Of a stretch of 64,000 bases of DNA, positions 22,472 to 35,877 are shown one piece after another. This DNA is from Oasisia sp. SBJ-2009. Taxonomy: Eukaryota > Annelida > Polychaeta > Sabellida > Siboglinidae. Position numbers and translations under genes: made by a program. Below the pieces are notes generated by a model that worked only from the letters and a program-made list of their open reading frames with translations, had not been told where the DNA came from and did no database searches. The stretch is from contig OZ024856.1 in NCBI GenBank assembly GCA_964017155.1, positions 7,887,811-7,951,810 of the forward strand, read 5' to 3'. The stretch's first letter is position 1, and each line of letters begins with the position of its first letter.

Positions 22472-24016
22472 ATGTCGAGCTTCCAAAATGGTGCCTATAT
22501 TTCGGAAATTACGCTAATCACCCTCAAAGTTCGCTTACGCCAATGCAAAATTATTTTCACATCTGAAACCTACAATGTACCACTACTATTCGTGACCTTT
22601 GTGGATTCGCATGGTTCCCAGGGCGAAGAGTCAAGTACAAGTGGTCCTGCTTCGATACGCGTACCTATTTTTTCGGAAATTACGTTAAACTCCCTTAAAT
22701 GCGTTCGCGCCAAATTAACGGTATTATCTCATCGGAAAACTACATCGTAGTACGACTATATTAAGATACTTTTTTGGATTTGTATAGTCCAGACAACGAG
22801 GAATAAAGTGCACCGGGTTGAATTTCGATACTAATAGATAGTGATTTTCGAAATTTCGATAAACACCCCAAAGTGCGCTTGCGCCAATATAAGGGTATTT
22901 TCTCTTCTGAAAAATATAACGTACAAATACAGTTCGTTAGTTTTATGGATCGTCATCGGTTCCCGAACTAGAAATCGACTACAACTTGTCGAGCTTCCAA
23001 AATGGTGCCTATATTTCGGAAATTACGCTAATCACCCTCAAAGTGCGCTTACGCCAATGCAAAGTTATTTTCACATCTGAAACCTACAATGTACCACTAC
23101 TCTTCGTGACATGTGTGGATTCGCATGATTCCCAGAACGAAGAGTCAAGTACAAGTGGGCGTGCTTCGATACTCGTACCTATTTTTTCGGAAATTACTGT
23201 AAACTCGCTTAAATGCGTTCGCGCCAAAATAACGGTATTGTCTCATCGGAAAACTACAACGTAGTACCACTATAATTATATACTTTTTTTTGGATTTGCA
23301 TAGGCCAGACAACAAGGAATAAAGTACAAGTAGTTGAATTTCGATACTAATAGATAGTGGCTTTGGAAATTGCGAGAAACACCCCAAAATGCGCTTACGC
23401 CAATATAAGGGTATTTTCTCTTATGAAAAATGCAACGTACAAATACAGTTCGTTAGTTTTATGGATCGTCATCGGTTCCCGGACTAGAAATCAACTACAA
23501 CTTGTCGAGCTTCCAAAATGGTGCCTATATTTCGGAAATTACGCTAATCACCCTCAAAGTGCGCTTACGCCAATGCAAAGTAATTTTCAAATCTGAAACC
23601 TACAATGTACCACTACTCTTCGTGACATGTGTGGATTCGCATGATTCCCAGAACGAAGAGTCAAGTACAAGTGGGCGTGCTTCGATACGCGTACCTATTT
23701 TTTCGGAAATTACGTTAAACTCCCTTAAATACGTTCGCGCCAAATTAACGGTATTATCTCATCGGAAAACTACATCGTAGTACGACTATATTAAGATACT
23801 TTTTTTGGATTTGTATAGTCCAGACAACGAGGAATAAAGTGCACGGGGTTGAATTTCGATACTAATAGATAGTGATTTTCGAAATTTCGATAAACACCCC
23901 AAAGTGCGCTTGCGCCAATATAAGGGTATTTTCTCTTCTGAAAAATACAACGTACAAATACAGTTCGTTAGTTTTATGGATCGTCATCGGTTCCCGAACT
24001 AGAAATCGACTACAAC
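22472..24016 (+). repeat. Mixed units (anchors 22472, 22986, 23502)
   Basis: Unit 22472 is B2-C2 with GTCCTGC, resembling the second unit of the 5-unit HOR. It is followed by the shortest T-run seen (T6, at about 22770). Unit 22986 is A2-B1-C1. Unit 23502 has a C that starts as C1 (ACATGTGTGG, CAGAACG) and ends as C2 (GATACGCG, TTACGTTAAACTCCC), with TACGTTCGCGCC in the following box. Confidence 0.75.
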
Positions 24017-25564
24017 TTGTCGAGCTTCCAAAATGGTGCCTATATTTCGGAAATTACGCTAATCACCCTCAAAGTGCGCTTACGCCAATGCAAAGTTATT
24101 TTCACATCTGAAACCTACAATGTACCACTACTCTTCGTGACATGTGTGGATTCGCATGATTCCCAGAACGAAGAGTCAAGTACAAGTGGGCGTGCATCGA
24201 TACTCGTACCTATTTTTTCCGAAATTACTGTAAACTCGCTTAAATGCGTTCGCGCCAAAACAACGGTATTGTCTCATCGGAAAACTACATCGTAGTACGA
24301 CTATATTAAGATACTTTTTTTTGGATTTGTATAGTCCAGACAACGAGGAATAAAGTGCACGGGGTTGAATTTCGATACTAATAGATAGTGATTTTCGAAA
24401 TTTCGATAAACACCCCAAAGTGCGCTTGCGCCAATATAAGGGTATTTTCTCTTCTGAAAAATACAACCTACAAATACAGTTCGTTAGTTTTATGGATCGT
24501 CATCGGTTCCCGAACTAGAAATCGACTACAACTTGTCGAGCTTCCAAAATGGTGCCTATATTTCGGAAATTACGCTAATCACCCTCAAAGTGCGCTTACG
24601 CCAATGCAAAGTTATTTTCACATCTGAAACCTACAATGTACCACTACTCTTCGTGACATGTGTGGATTCGCATGATTCCCAGAACGAAGAGTCAAGTACA
24701 AGTGGGCGTGCATCGATACTCGTACCTATTTTTTCCGAAATTACTGTAAACTCGCTTAAATGCGTTCGCGCCAAAACAACGGTATTGTCTCATCGGAAAA
24801 CTACATCGTAGTACGACTATATTAAGATACTTTTTTTTGGATTTGTATAGTCCAGACAACGAGGAATAAAGTGCACGGGGTTGAATTTCGATACTAATAG
24901 ATAGTGATTTTCGAAATTTCGATAAACACCCCAAAGTGCGCTTGCGCCAATATAAGGGTATTTTCTCTTCTGAAAAATACAACCTACAAATACAGTTCCT
25001 TAGTTTTATGGATCGTCATCGGTTCCCGAACTAGAAATCGACTACAACTTGTCGAGCTTCCAAAATGGTGCCTATATTTCGGAAATTACGCTAATCACCC
25101 TCAAAGTGCGCTTACGCCAATGCAAAGTTATTTTCACATCTGAAACCTACAATGTACCACTACTCTTCGTGACATGTGTGGATTCGCATGATTCCCAGAA
25201 CGAAGAGTCAAGTACAAGTGGGCGTGCTTCGATACTCGTACCTATTTTTTCCGAAATTACTGTAAACTCGCTTAAATGCGTTCGCGCCAAAACAACGGTA
25301 TTGCCTCATCGGAAAACTACAACGTAGTACCACTATAATTATGTACTTTTTTTTGGATTTGCATAGGCCAGACAACAAGGAATAAAGTACACGGGGTTGA
25401 ATTTCGATACTAATAGATAGTGGCTTTGGAAATTGCGAGAAACACCCCAAAATGCGCTTACGCCAATATAAGGGTATTTTCTCTTCTGAAAAATACAACT
25501 TACCAATACAGTTCGTTAGTTTTATGGATCGTCATCGATTCCCGGACTAGAAATCAATTACAAC
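24017..25564 (+). repeat. Near-identical single-unit doublet plus one k4 unit
   Basis: Anchors 24017 and 24533 are A2-B1-C1 units sharing GTGCATCGATAC and the change CAACCTACAAATAC, 516 bp apart. This is a recent single-unit tandem duplication. Anchor 25049 is a k4 unit with TGCCTCATCGG and ATTATGTAC, matching 27112. Confidence 0.8.
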
Positions 25565-27627
25565 TTGTCGAGCTTCCAAAATGGTGCCTATATTTCGGAA
25601 ATTACGCTAATCACCCTCAAAGTTCGCTTACGCCAATGCAAAATTATTTTCACATCTGAAACCTACAATGTACCACTACTATTCGTGACCTTTGTGGATT
25701 CGCATGGTTCCCAGGGCGAAGAGTCATTTACAAGTGGTCGTGTTCGATACGCGTACCTATTTTTTCGGAAATTACGTTAAACTCCCTTAAATGCGTTCGT
25801 GCCAAATTAACGGTATTATCTCATCGGAAAACTACATCGTAGTACGACTATATTAAGATACTTTTTTTGGATTTGTATAGTCCAGACAACGAGGAATAAA
25901 GTGCACGGGGTTGAATTTCGATACTAATAGATAGTGATTTTCGAAATTTCGATAAACACCCCAAAGTGCGCTTGCGCCAATATAAGGGTATTTTCTCTTC
26001 TGAAAAATACAACGTACAAATACAGTTCGTTAGTTTTATGGATCGTCATCGGTTCCCGAACTAGAAATCGACTACAACTTGTCGAGCTTCCAAAATGGTG
26101 CCTATATTTCGGAAATTACGCTAATCACCCTCAAAGTGCGCTTACGCCAAAGCAAAGTTATTTTCACATCTGAAACCTACAATGTACCACTAATCTTCGT
26201 GACATGTGTGGATTCGCATGATTCCCAGAACGAAGAGTCAAGTACAAGTGGGCGTGCTTCGATACTCGTACCTATTTTTTCGGAAATTACTGTATACTCG
26301 CTTAAATGCGTTCGCGCCAAAATAACGGTATTGTCTCATCGGAAAACTACAACGTAGTACCACTATAATTATATACTTTTTTTTTGGATTTGCATAGGCC
26401 AGACAACAAGGAATAAAGTACAAGTGGTTGAATTTCGATACTAATAGATAGTGGCTTTGGAAATTGCGAGAAACACCCCAAAATGCGCTTACGCCAATAT
26501 AAGGGTATTTTCTCTTCTGAAAAATACAACGTACAAATAGAGTTCGTTAGTTTTATGGATCGTCATCGGTTCCCGGACTAGAAATCAATTACAACTTGTC
26601 GAGCTTCCAAAATGGTGCCTATATTTCGGAAATTACGCTAATCACCCTCAAAGTGCGCTTACGCCAATGCAAAGTAATTTTCACATCTGAAACCTACAAT
26701 GTTCCACTACTATTCGTGACATTTGTGGATTCGCATGGTTCCCAGGGCGAAGAGTCATGTACAAGTGGTCGTGCTTCGATACGCGTACCTATTTTTTTCG
26801 GAAATTACGTTAAACTCCCTTAAATGCGTTCGCGCCAAATTAACGGTATTATCTCATCGGAAAACTACATCGTAGTACGACTATATTAAGATACTTTTTT
26901 TGGATTTGTATAGTCCAGACAACGGGGAATAAAGTGCACGGGGTTGAATTTCGATACTAATAGATAGTGATTTTCGAAATTTCGGTAAACACCCCAAAGT
27001 GCGCTTGCGCCAATATAAGGGTATTTTCTCTTCTGAAAAATACAACGTACAAATACAGTTCGTTAGTTTTATGGATCGTCATCGGTTCCCGAACTAGAAA
27101 TCGACTACAACTTGTCGAGCTTCCAAAATGGTGCCTATATTTCGGAAATTACGCTAATCACCCTCAAAGTGCGCTTACGCCAATGCAAAGTTATTTTCAC
27201 ATCTGAAACCTACAATGTACCACTACTCTTCGTGACATGTGTGGATTCGCATGATTCCCAGAACGAAGAGTCAAGTACAAGTGGGCGTGCTTCGATACTC
27301 GTACCTATTTTTTCCGAAATTACTGTAAACTCGCTTAAATGCGTTCGCGCCAAAACAACGGTATTGCCTCATCGGAAAACTACAACGTAGTACCACTATA
27401 ATTATGTACTTTTTTTTGGATTTGCATAGGCCAGACAACAAGGAATAAAGTACACGGGGTTGAATTTCGATACTAATAGATAGTGGCTTTGGAAATTGCG
27501 AGAAACACCCCAAAATGCGCTTACGCCAATATAAGGGTATTTTCTCTTCTGAAAAATACAACTTACCAATACAGTTCGTTAGTTTTATGGATCGTCATCG
27601 GTTCCCGGACTAGAAATCAATTACAAC
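25565..27627 (+). repeat. k cassette copy 3 (2063 bp)
   Basis: Anchors 25565 (k1 with GTCATTTACAAG and GTTCGTGCC), 26079 (k2), 26596 (k3, preceded by AATAGAGTTCG) and 27112 (k4, with CAACGGGGAAT and TTTCGGTAAAC ahead of it). All these private variants recur in copy 4, so 3 and 4 are recent sisters. Confidence 0.85.
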
Positions 27628-29691
27628 TTGTCGAGCTTCCAAAATGGTGCCTATATTTCGGAAATTACGCTAATCACCCTCAAAGTTCGCTTACGCCAAT
27701 GCAAAATTATTTTCACATCTGAAACCTACAATGTACCACTACTATTCGTGACCTTTGTGGATTCGCATGGTTCCCAGGGCGAAGAGTCATTTACAAGTGG
27801 TCGTGTTCGATACGCGTACCTATTTTTTCGGAAATTACGTTAAACTCCCTTAAATGCGTTCGTGCCAAATTAACGGTATTATCTCATCGGAAAACTACAT
27901 CGTAGTACGACTATATTAAGATACTTTTTTTGGATTTGTATAGTCCAGACAACGAGGAATAAAGTGCACGGGGTTGAATTTCGATACTAATAGATAGTGA
28001 TTTTCGAAATTTCGATAAACACCCCAAAGTGCGCTTGCGCCAATATAAGGGTATTTTCTCTTCTGAAAAATACAACGTACAAATACAGTTCGTTAGTTTT
28101 ATGGATCGTCATCGGTTCCCGAACTAGAAATCGACTACAACTTGTCGAGCTTCCAAAATGGTGCCTATATTTCGGAAATTACGCTAATCACCCTCAAAGT
28201 GCGCTTACGCCAAAGCAAAGTTATTTTCACATCTGAAACCTACAATGTACCACTAATCTTCGTGACATGTGTGGATTCGCATGATTCCCAGAACGAAGAG
28301 TCAAGTACAAGTGGGCGTGCTTCGATACTCGTACCTATTTTTTCGGAAATTACTGTATACTCGCTTAAATGCGTTCGCGCCAAAATAACGGTATTGTCTC
28401 ATCGGAAAACTACAACGTAGTACCACTATAATTATATACTTTTTTTTTGGATTTGCATAGGCCAGACAACAAGGAATAAAGTACAAGTGGTTGAATTTCG
28501 ATACTAATAGATAGTGGCTTTGGAAATTGCGAGAAACACCCCAAAATGCGCTTACGCCAATATAAGGGTATTTTCTCTTCTGAAAAATACAACGTACAAA
28601 TAGAGTTCGTTAGTTTTATGGATCGTCATCGGTTCCCGGACTAGAAATCAATTACAACTTGTCGAGCTTCCAAAATGGTGCCTATATTTCGGAAATTACG
28701 CTAATCACCCTCAAAGTGCGCTTACGCCAATGCAAAGTAATTTTCACATCTGAAACCTACAATGTTCCACTACTATTCGTGACATTTGTGGATTCGCATG
28801 GTTCCCAGGGCGAAGAGTCATGTACAAGTGGTCGTGCTTCGATACGCGTACCTATTTTTTTCGGAAATTACGTTAAACTCCCTTAAATGCGTTCGCGCCA
28901 AATTAACGGTATTATCTCATCGGAAAACTACATCGTAGTACGACTATATTAAGATACTTTTTTTGGATTTGTATAGTCCAGACAACGGGGAATAAAGTGC
29001 ACGGGGTTGAATTTCGATACTAATAGATAGTGATTTTCGAAATTTCGGTAAACACCCCAAAGTGCGCTTGCGCCAATATAAGGGTATTTTCTCTTCTGAA
29101 AAATACAACGTACAAATACAGTTCGTTAGTTTTATGGATCGTCATCGGTTCCCGAACTAGAAATCGACTACAACTTGTCGAGCTTCCAAAATGGTGCCTA
29201 TATTTCGGAAATTACGCTAATCACCCTCAAAGTGCGCTTACGCCAATGCAAAGTTATTTTCACATCTGAAACCTACAATGTACCACTACTCTTCGTGACA
29301 TGTGTGGATTCGCATGATTCCCAGAACGAAGAGTCAAGTACAAGTGTGCGTGATTCGATACTCGTACCTATTTTTTCCGAAATTACTGTAAACTCGCTTA
29401 AATGCGTTCGCGCCAAAACAACGGTATTGTCTCATCGGAAAACTACAACGTAGTACCACTATAATTAGATACTTTTTTTTTGGATTTGCACAGGCCAGAC
29501 AACGAGGAATAAAGTACAAGTGGTTGAATTTCGATACTAATAGATAGTGGCTTTGGAAATTGCGAGAAACACCCCAAAATGCGCTTACGCCAATATAAGG
29601 GTATTTTCTCTTCTGAAAAATACAACGTGCCAATACAGTTCGTTAGTTTTATGGATCGTCATCGGTTCCCGGACTAGAAATCAATTACAAC
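27628..29691 (+). repeat. k cassette copy 4 (2064 bp)
   Basis: Anchors 27628, 28142, 28659 and 29175. It matches copy 3 except in k4. At 29346 that unit has GTGTGCGTGATTCG, and the A subunit that follows is of the GCACAGGCC kind. The GTGTGCGTG change is shared with 32269 in copy 5. Confidence 0.85.
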
Positions 29692-30721
29692 TTGTCGAGC
29701 TTCCAAAATGGTGCCTATATTTCGGAAATTACGCTAATCACCCTCAAAGTTCGCTTACGCCAATGCAAAATTATTTTCACATCTGAAACCTACAATGTAC
29801 CACTACTATTCGTGACCTTTGTGGATTCGCATGGTTCCCAGGGCGAAGAGTCATGTACAAGTGGTCGTGTTCGATACGCGTACCTATTTTTTCGGAAATT
29901 ACGTTAAACTCCCTTAAATGCGTTCGCGCCAAATTAACGGTATTATCTCATCGGAAAACTACATCGTAGTACGACTATATTAAGATACTTTTTTTGGATT
30001 TGTATAGTCCAGACAACGAGGAATAAAGTGCACGGGGTTGAATTTCGATACTAATAGATAGTGATTTTCGAAATTTCGATAAACACCCCAAAGTGCGCTT
30101 GCGCCAATATAAGGGTATTTTCTCTTCTGAAAAATACAACGTACAAATACAGTTCGTTAGTTTTATGGATCGTCATCGGTTCCCGAACTAGAAATCGACT
30201 ACAACTTGTCGAGCTTCCAAAATGGTGCCTATATTTCGGAAATTACGCTAATCACCCTCAAAGTGCGCTTACGCCAAAGCAAAGTTATTTTCACATCTGA
30301 AAGCTACAATGTACCACTAATCTTCGTGACATGTGTGGATTCGCATGATTCCCAGAACGAAGAGTCAAGTACAAATGGGCGTGCTTCGATACTCGTACCT
30401 ATTTTTTCGGAAATTACTGTAAACTCGCTTAAATGCGTTCGCGCCAAAATAACGGTATTGTCTCATCGGAAAACTACAACGTAGTACCACTATAATTATA
30501 TACTTTTTTTTGGATTTGCATAGGCCAGACAACAAGGAATAAAGTACAAGTGGTTGAATTTCGATACTAATAGATAGTGGCTTTGGAAATTGCGAGAAAC
30601 ACCCCAAAATGCGCTTACGCCAATATAAGGGTATTTTCTCTTCTGAAAAATACAACGTACAAATACAGTTCGTTAGTTTTATGGATCGTCATCGGTTCCC
30701 GAACTAGAAATCGACTACAAC
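29692..30721 (+). repeat. Two units of the 3-unit HOR type (k1, k2')
   Basis: Anchor 29692 is k1 with GTCATGTACAAG. Anchor 30206 is k2' with GAAAGCTACAATG and ACAAATGGGCG, the exact diagnostic changes of the 1547-bp HOR at 32784-38969. This fragment of the downstream HOR type sits between k cassette copies 4 and 5. Confidence 0.8.
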
Positions 30722-32783
30722 TTGTCGAGCTTCCAAAATGGTGCCTATATTTCGGAAATTACGCTAATCACCCTCAAAGTTCGCTTACGCCAATGCAAAA
30801 TTATTTTCACATCTGAAACCTACAATGTACCACTACTATTCGTGACCTTTGTGGATTCGCATGGTTCCCAGGGCGAAGAGTCATTTACAAGTGGTCGTGT
30901 TCGATACGCGTACCTATTTTTTCGGAAATTACGTTAAACTCCCTTAAATGCGTTCGTGCCAAATTAACGGTATTATCTCATCGGAAAACTACATCGTAGT
31001 ACGACTATATTAAGATACTTTTTTTGGATTTGTATAGTCCAGACAACGAGGAATAAAGTGCACGGGGTTGAATTTCGATACTAATAGATAGTGATTTTCG
31101 AAATTTCGATAAACACCCCAAAGTGCGCTTGCGCCAATATAAGGGTATTTTCTCTTCTGAAAAATACAACGTACAAATACAGTTCGTTAGTTTTATGGAT
31201 CGTCATCGGTTCCCGAACTAGAAATCGACTACAACTTGTCGAGCTTCCAAAATGGTGCCTATATTTCGGAAATTACGCTAATCACCCTCAAAGTGCGCTT
31301 ACGCCAAAGCAAAGTTATTTTCACATCTGAAACCTACAATGTACCACTAATCTTCGTGACATGTGTGGATTCGCATGATTCCCAGAACGAAGAGTCAAGT
31401 ACAAGTGGGCGTGCTTCGATACTCGTACCTATTTTTTCGGAAATTACTGTATACTCGCTTAAATGCGTTCGCGCCAAAATAACGGTATTGTCTCATCGGA
31501 AAACTACAACGTAGTACCACTATAATTATATACTTTTTTTTTGGATTTGCATAGGCCAGACAACAAGGAATAAAGTACAAGTGGTTGAATTTCGATACTA
31601 ATAGATAGTGGCTTTGGAAATTGCGAGAAACACCCCAAAATGCGCTTACGCCAATATAAGGGTATTTTCTCTTCTGAAAAATACAACGTACAAATAGAGT
31701 TCGTTAGTTTTATGGATCGTCATCGGTTCCCGGACTAGAAATCAATTACAACTTGTCGAGCTTCCAAAATGGTGCCTATATTTCGGAAATTACGCTAATC
31801 ACCCTCAAAGTGCGCTTACGCCAATGCAAAGTAATTTTCACATCTGAAACCTACAATGTTCCACTACTATTCGTGACATTTGTGGATTCGCATGGTTCCC
31901 AGGGCGAAGAGTCATGTACAAGTGGTCGTGCTTCGATACGCGTACCTATTTTTTTCGGAAATTACGTTAAACTCCCTTAAATGCGTTCGCGCCAAATTAA
32001 CGGTATTATCTCATCGGAAAACTACATCGTAGTACGACTATATTAAGATACTTTTTTTGGATTTGTATAGTCCAGACAACGGGGAATAAAGTGCACGGGG
32101 TTGAATTTCGATACTAATAGATAGTGATTTTCGAAATTTCGGTAAACACCCCAAAGTGCGCTTGCGCCAATATAAGGGTATTTTCTCTTCTGAAAAATAC
32201 AACGTACAAATACAGTTCGTTAGTTTTATGGATCGTCATCGGTTCCCGAACTAGAAATCGACTACAACTTGTCGAGCTTCCAAAATGGTGCCTATATTTC
32301 GGAAATTACGCTAATCACCCTCAAAGTGCGCTTACGCCAATGCAAAGTTATTTTCACATCTGAAACCTACAATGTACCACTACTCTTCGTGACATGTGTG
32401 GATTCGCATGATTCCCAGAACGAAGAGTCAAGTACAAGTGTGCGTGCTTCGATACTCGTACCTATTTTTTCCGAAATTACTGTAAACTCGCTTAAATGCG
32501 TTCGCGCCAAAACAACGGTATTGTCTCATCGGAAAACTACAACGTAGTACCACTATAATTATATACTTTTTTTGGATTTGCATAGGCCAGACAACAAGGA
32601 ATAAAGTACAAGTGGTTGAATTTCGATACTAATAGATAGTGGCTTTGGAAATTGCGAGAAACACCCCAAAATGCGCTTACGCCAATATAAGGGTATTTTC
32701 TCTTCTGAAAAATACAACGTACAAATACAGTTCGTTAGTTTTATGGATCGTCATCGGTTCCCGAACTAGAAATCGACTACAAC
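30722..32783 (+). repeat. k cassette copy 5 with chimeric first unit
   Basis: Anchors 30722, 31236, 31753 and 32269. The first unit has class A1-B1 upstream (CCCGAACTAG, ATCGACTAC), like the third unit of the downstream HOR. From CAAAGTTCGC onward it is k1 (GTCATTTACAAG, GTTCGTGCC). The remaining units match copies 3 and 4, including AATAGAGTTCG, CAACGGGGAAT and GTGTGCGTG. Confidence 0.85.
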
Positions 32784-34330
32784 TTGTCGAGCTTCCAAAA
32801 TGGTGCCTATATTTCGGAAATTACGCTAATCACCCTCAAAGTGCGCTTACGCCAATGCAAAGTTATTTTCACATCTGAAACCTACAATGTACCACTACTC
32901 TTCGTGACATGTGTGGATTCGCATGATTCCCAGAACGAAGAGTCAAGTACAAGTGGGCGTGCTTCGATACTCGTACCTATTTTTTCCGAAATTACTGTAA
33001 ACTCGCTTAAATGCGTTCGCGCCAAAACAACGGTATTGTCTCATCGGAAAACTACAACGTAGTGCCACTATAATTATATACTTTTTTTTTGGATTTGCGC
33101 AGGCCAGACAACGAGGAATAAAGTACAAGTGGTTGAATTTCGATACTAATAGATAGTGGCTTTGGAAATTGCGAGAAACACCCCAAAATGCGCTTACGCC
33201 AATATAAGGGTATTTTCTCTTCTGAAAAATACAACTTACCAACACAGTTCGTTAGTTTTATGGATCGTCATCGGTTCCCGGACTAGAAATCAATTACAAC
33301 TTGTCGAGCTTCCAAAATGGTGCCTATATTTCGGAAATTACGCTAATCACCCTCAAAGTTCGCTTACGCCAATGCAAAATTATTTTCACATCTGAAACCT
33401 ACAATGTACCACTACTATTCGTGACCTTTGTGGATTCGCATGGTTCCCAGGGCGAAGAGTCATGTACAAGTGGTCGTGTTCGATACGCGTACCTATTTTT
33501 TCGGAAATTACGTTAAACTCCCTTAAATGCGTTCGCGCCAAATTAACGGTATTATCTCATCGGAAAACTACATCGTAGTACGACTATATTAAGATACTTT
33601 TTTTGGATTTGTATAGTCCAGACAACGAGGAATAAAGTGCACGGGGTTGAATTTCGATACTAATAGATAGTGATTTTCGAAATTTCGATAAACACCCCAA
33701 AGTGCGCTTGCGCCAATATAAGGGTATTTTCTCTTCTGAAAAATACAACGTACAAATACAGTTCGTTAGTTTTATGGATCGTCATCGGTTCCCGAACTAG
33801 AAATCGACTACAACTTGTCGAGCTTCCAAAATGGTGCCTATATTTCGGAAATTACGCTAATCACCCTCAAAGTGCGCTTACGCCAAAGCAAAGTTATTTT
33901 CACATCTGAAAGCTACAATGTACCACTAATCTTCGTGACATGTGTGGATTCGCATGATTCCCAGAACGAAGAGTCAAGTACAAATGGGCGTGCTTCGATA
34001 CTCGTACCTATTTTTTCGGAAATTACTGTAAACTCGCTTAAATGCGTTCGCGCCAAAATAACGGTATTGTCTCATCGGAAAACTACAACGTAGTACCACT
34101 ATAATTATATACTTTTTTTTGGATTTGCATAGGCCAGACAACAAGGAATAAAGTACAAGTGGTTGAATTTCGATACTAATAGATAGTGGCTTTGGAAATT
34201 GCGAGAAACACCCCAAAATGCGCTTACGCCAATATAAGGGTATTTTCTCTTCTGAAAAATACAACGTACAAATACAGTTCGTTAGTTTTATGGATCGTCA
34301 TCGGTTCCCGAACTAGAAATCGACTACAAC
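32784..34330 (+). repeat. 3-unit HOR copy 1 (1547 bp)
   Basis: Anchors 32784 (k4', followed by TGCCACTATAATTA and GCGCAGGCC), 33301 (k1) and 33815 (k2': GAAAGCTACAATG, ACAAATGGGCG). Relative to the k cassette, unit k3 is absent. One private change, CCAACACAG, is at 33239. Confidence 0.88.
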
Positions 34331-35877
34331 TTGTCGAGCTTCCAAAATGGTGCCTATATTTCGGAAATTACGCTAATCACCCTCAAAGTGCGCTTACGCC
34401 AATGCAAAGTTATTTTCACATCTGAAACCTACAATGTACCACTACTCTTCGTGACATGTGTGGATTCGCATGATTCCCAGAACGAAGAGTCAAGTACAAG
34501 TGGGCGTGCTTCGATACTCGTACCTATTTTTTCCGAAATTACTGTAAACTCGCTTAAATGCGTTCGCGCCAAAACAACGGTATTGTCTCATCGGAAAACT
34601 ACAACGTAGTGCCACTATAATTATATACTTTTTTTTTGGATTTGCGCAGGCCAGACAACGAGGAATAAAGTACAAGTGGTTGAATTTCGATACTAATAGA
34701 TAGTGGCTTTGGAAATTGCGAGAAACACCCCAAAATGCGCTTACGCCAATATAAGGGTATTTTCTCTTCTGAAAAATACAACTTACCAATACAGTTCGTT
34801 AGTTTTATGGATCGTCATCGGTTCCCGGACTAGAAATCAATTACAACTTGTCGAGCTTCCAAAATGGTGCCTATATTTCGGAAATTACGCTAATCACCCT
34901 CAAAGTTCGCTTACGCCAATGCAAAATTATTTTCACATCTGAAACCTACAATGTACCACTACTATTCGTGACCTTTGTGGATTCGCATGGTTCCCAGGGC
35001 GAAGAGTCATGTACAAGTGGTCGTGTTCGATACGCGTACCTATTTTTTCGGAAATTACGTTAAACTCCCTTAAATGCGTTCGCGCCAAATTAACGGTATT
35101 ATCTCATCGGAAAACTACATTGTAGTACGACTATATTAAGATACTTTTTTTGGATTTGTATAGTCCAGACAACGAGGAATAAAGTGCACGGGGTTGAATT
35201 TCGATACTAATAGATAGTGATTTTCGAAATTTCGATAAACACCCCAAAGTGCGCTTGCGCCAATATAAGGGTATTTTCTCTTCTGAAAAATACAACGTAC
35301 AAATACAGTTCGTTAGTTTTATGGATCGTCATCGGTTCCCGAACTAGAAATCGACTACAACTTGTCGAGCTTCCAAAATGGTGCCTATATTTCGGAAATT
35401 ACGCTAATCACCCTCAAAGTGCGCTTACGCCAAAGCAAAGTTATTTTCACATCTGAAAGCTACAATGTACCACTAATCTTCGTGACATGTGTGGATTCGC
35501 ATGATTCCCAGAACGAAGAGTCAAGTACAAATGGGCGTGCTTCGATACTCGTACCTATTTTTTCGGAAATTACTGTAAACTCGCTTAAATGCGTTCGCGC
35601 CAAAATAACGGTATTGTCTCATCGGAAAACTACAACGTAGTACCACTATAATTATATACTTTTTTTTGGATTTGCATAGGCCAGACAACAAGGAATAAAG
35701 TACAAGTGGTTGAATTTCGATACTAATAGATAGTGGCTTTGGAAATTGCGAGAAACACCCCAAAATGCGCTTACGCCAATATAAGGGTATTTTCTCTTCT
35801 GAAAAATACAACGTACAAATACAGTTCGTTAGTTTTATGGATCGTCATCGGTTCCCGAACTAGAAATCGACTACAAC
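34331..35877 (+). repeat. 3-unit HOR copy 2 (1547 bp)
   Basis: Anchors 34331, 34848 and 35362, with the same length and order as copy 1. It has CTACATTGTAGTACG at about 35114, shared only with copy 3. Copies 2 and 3 are therefore the most recent duplicates. Confidence 0.9.
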
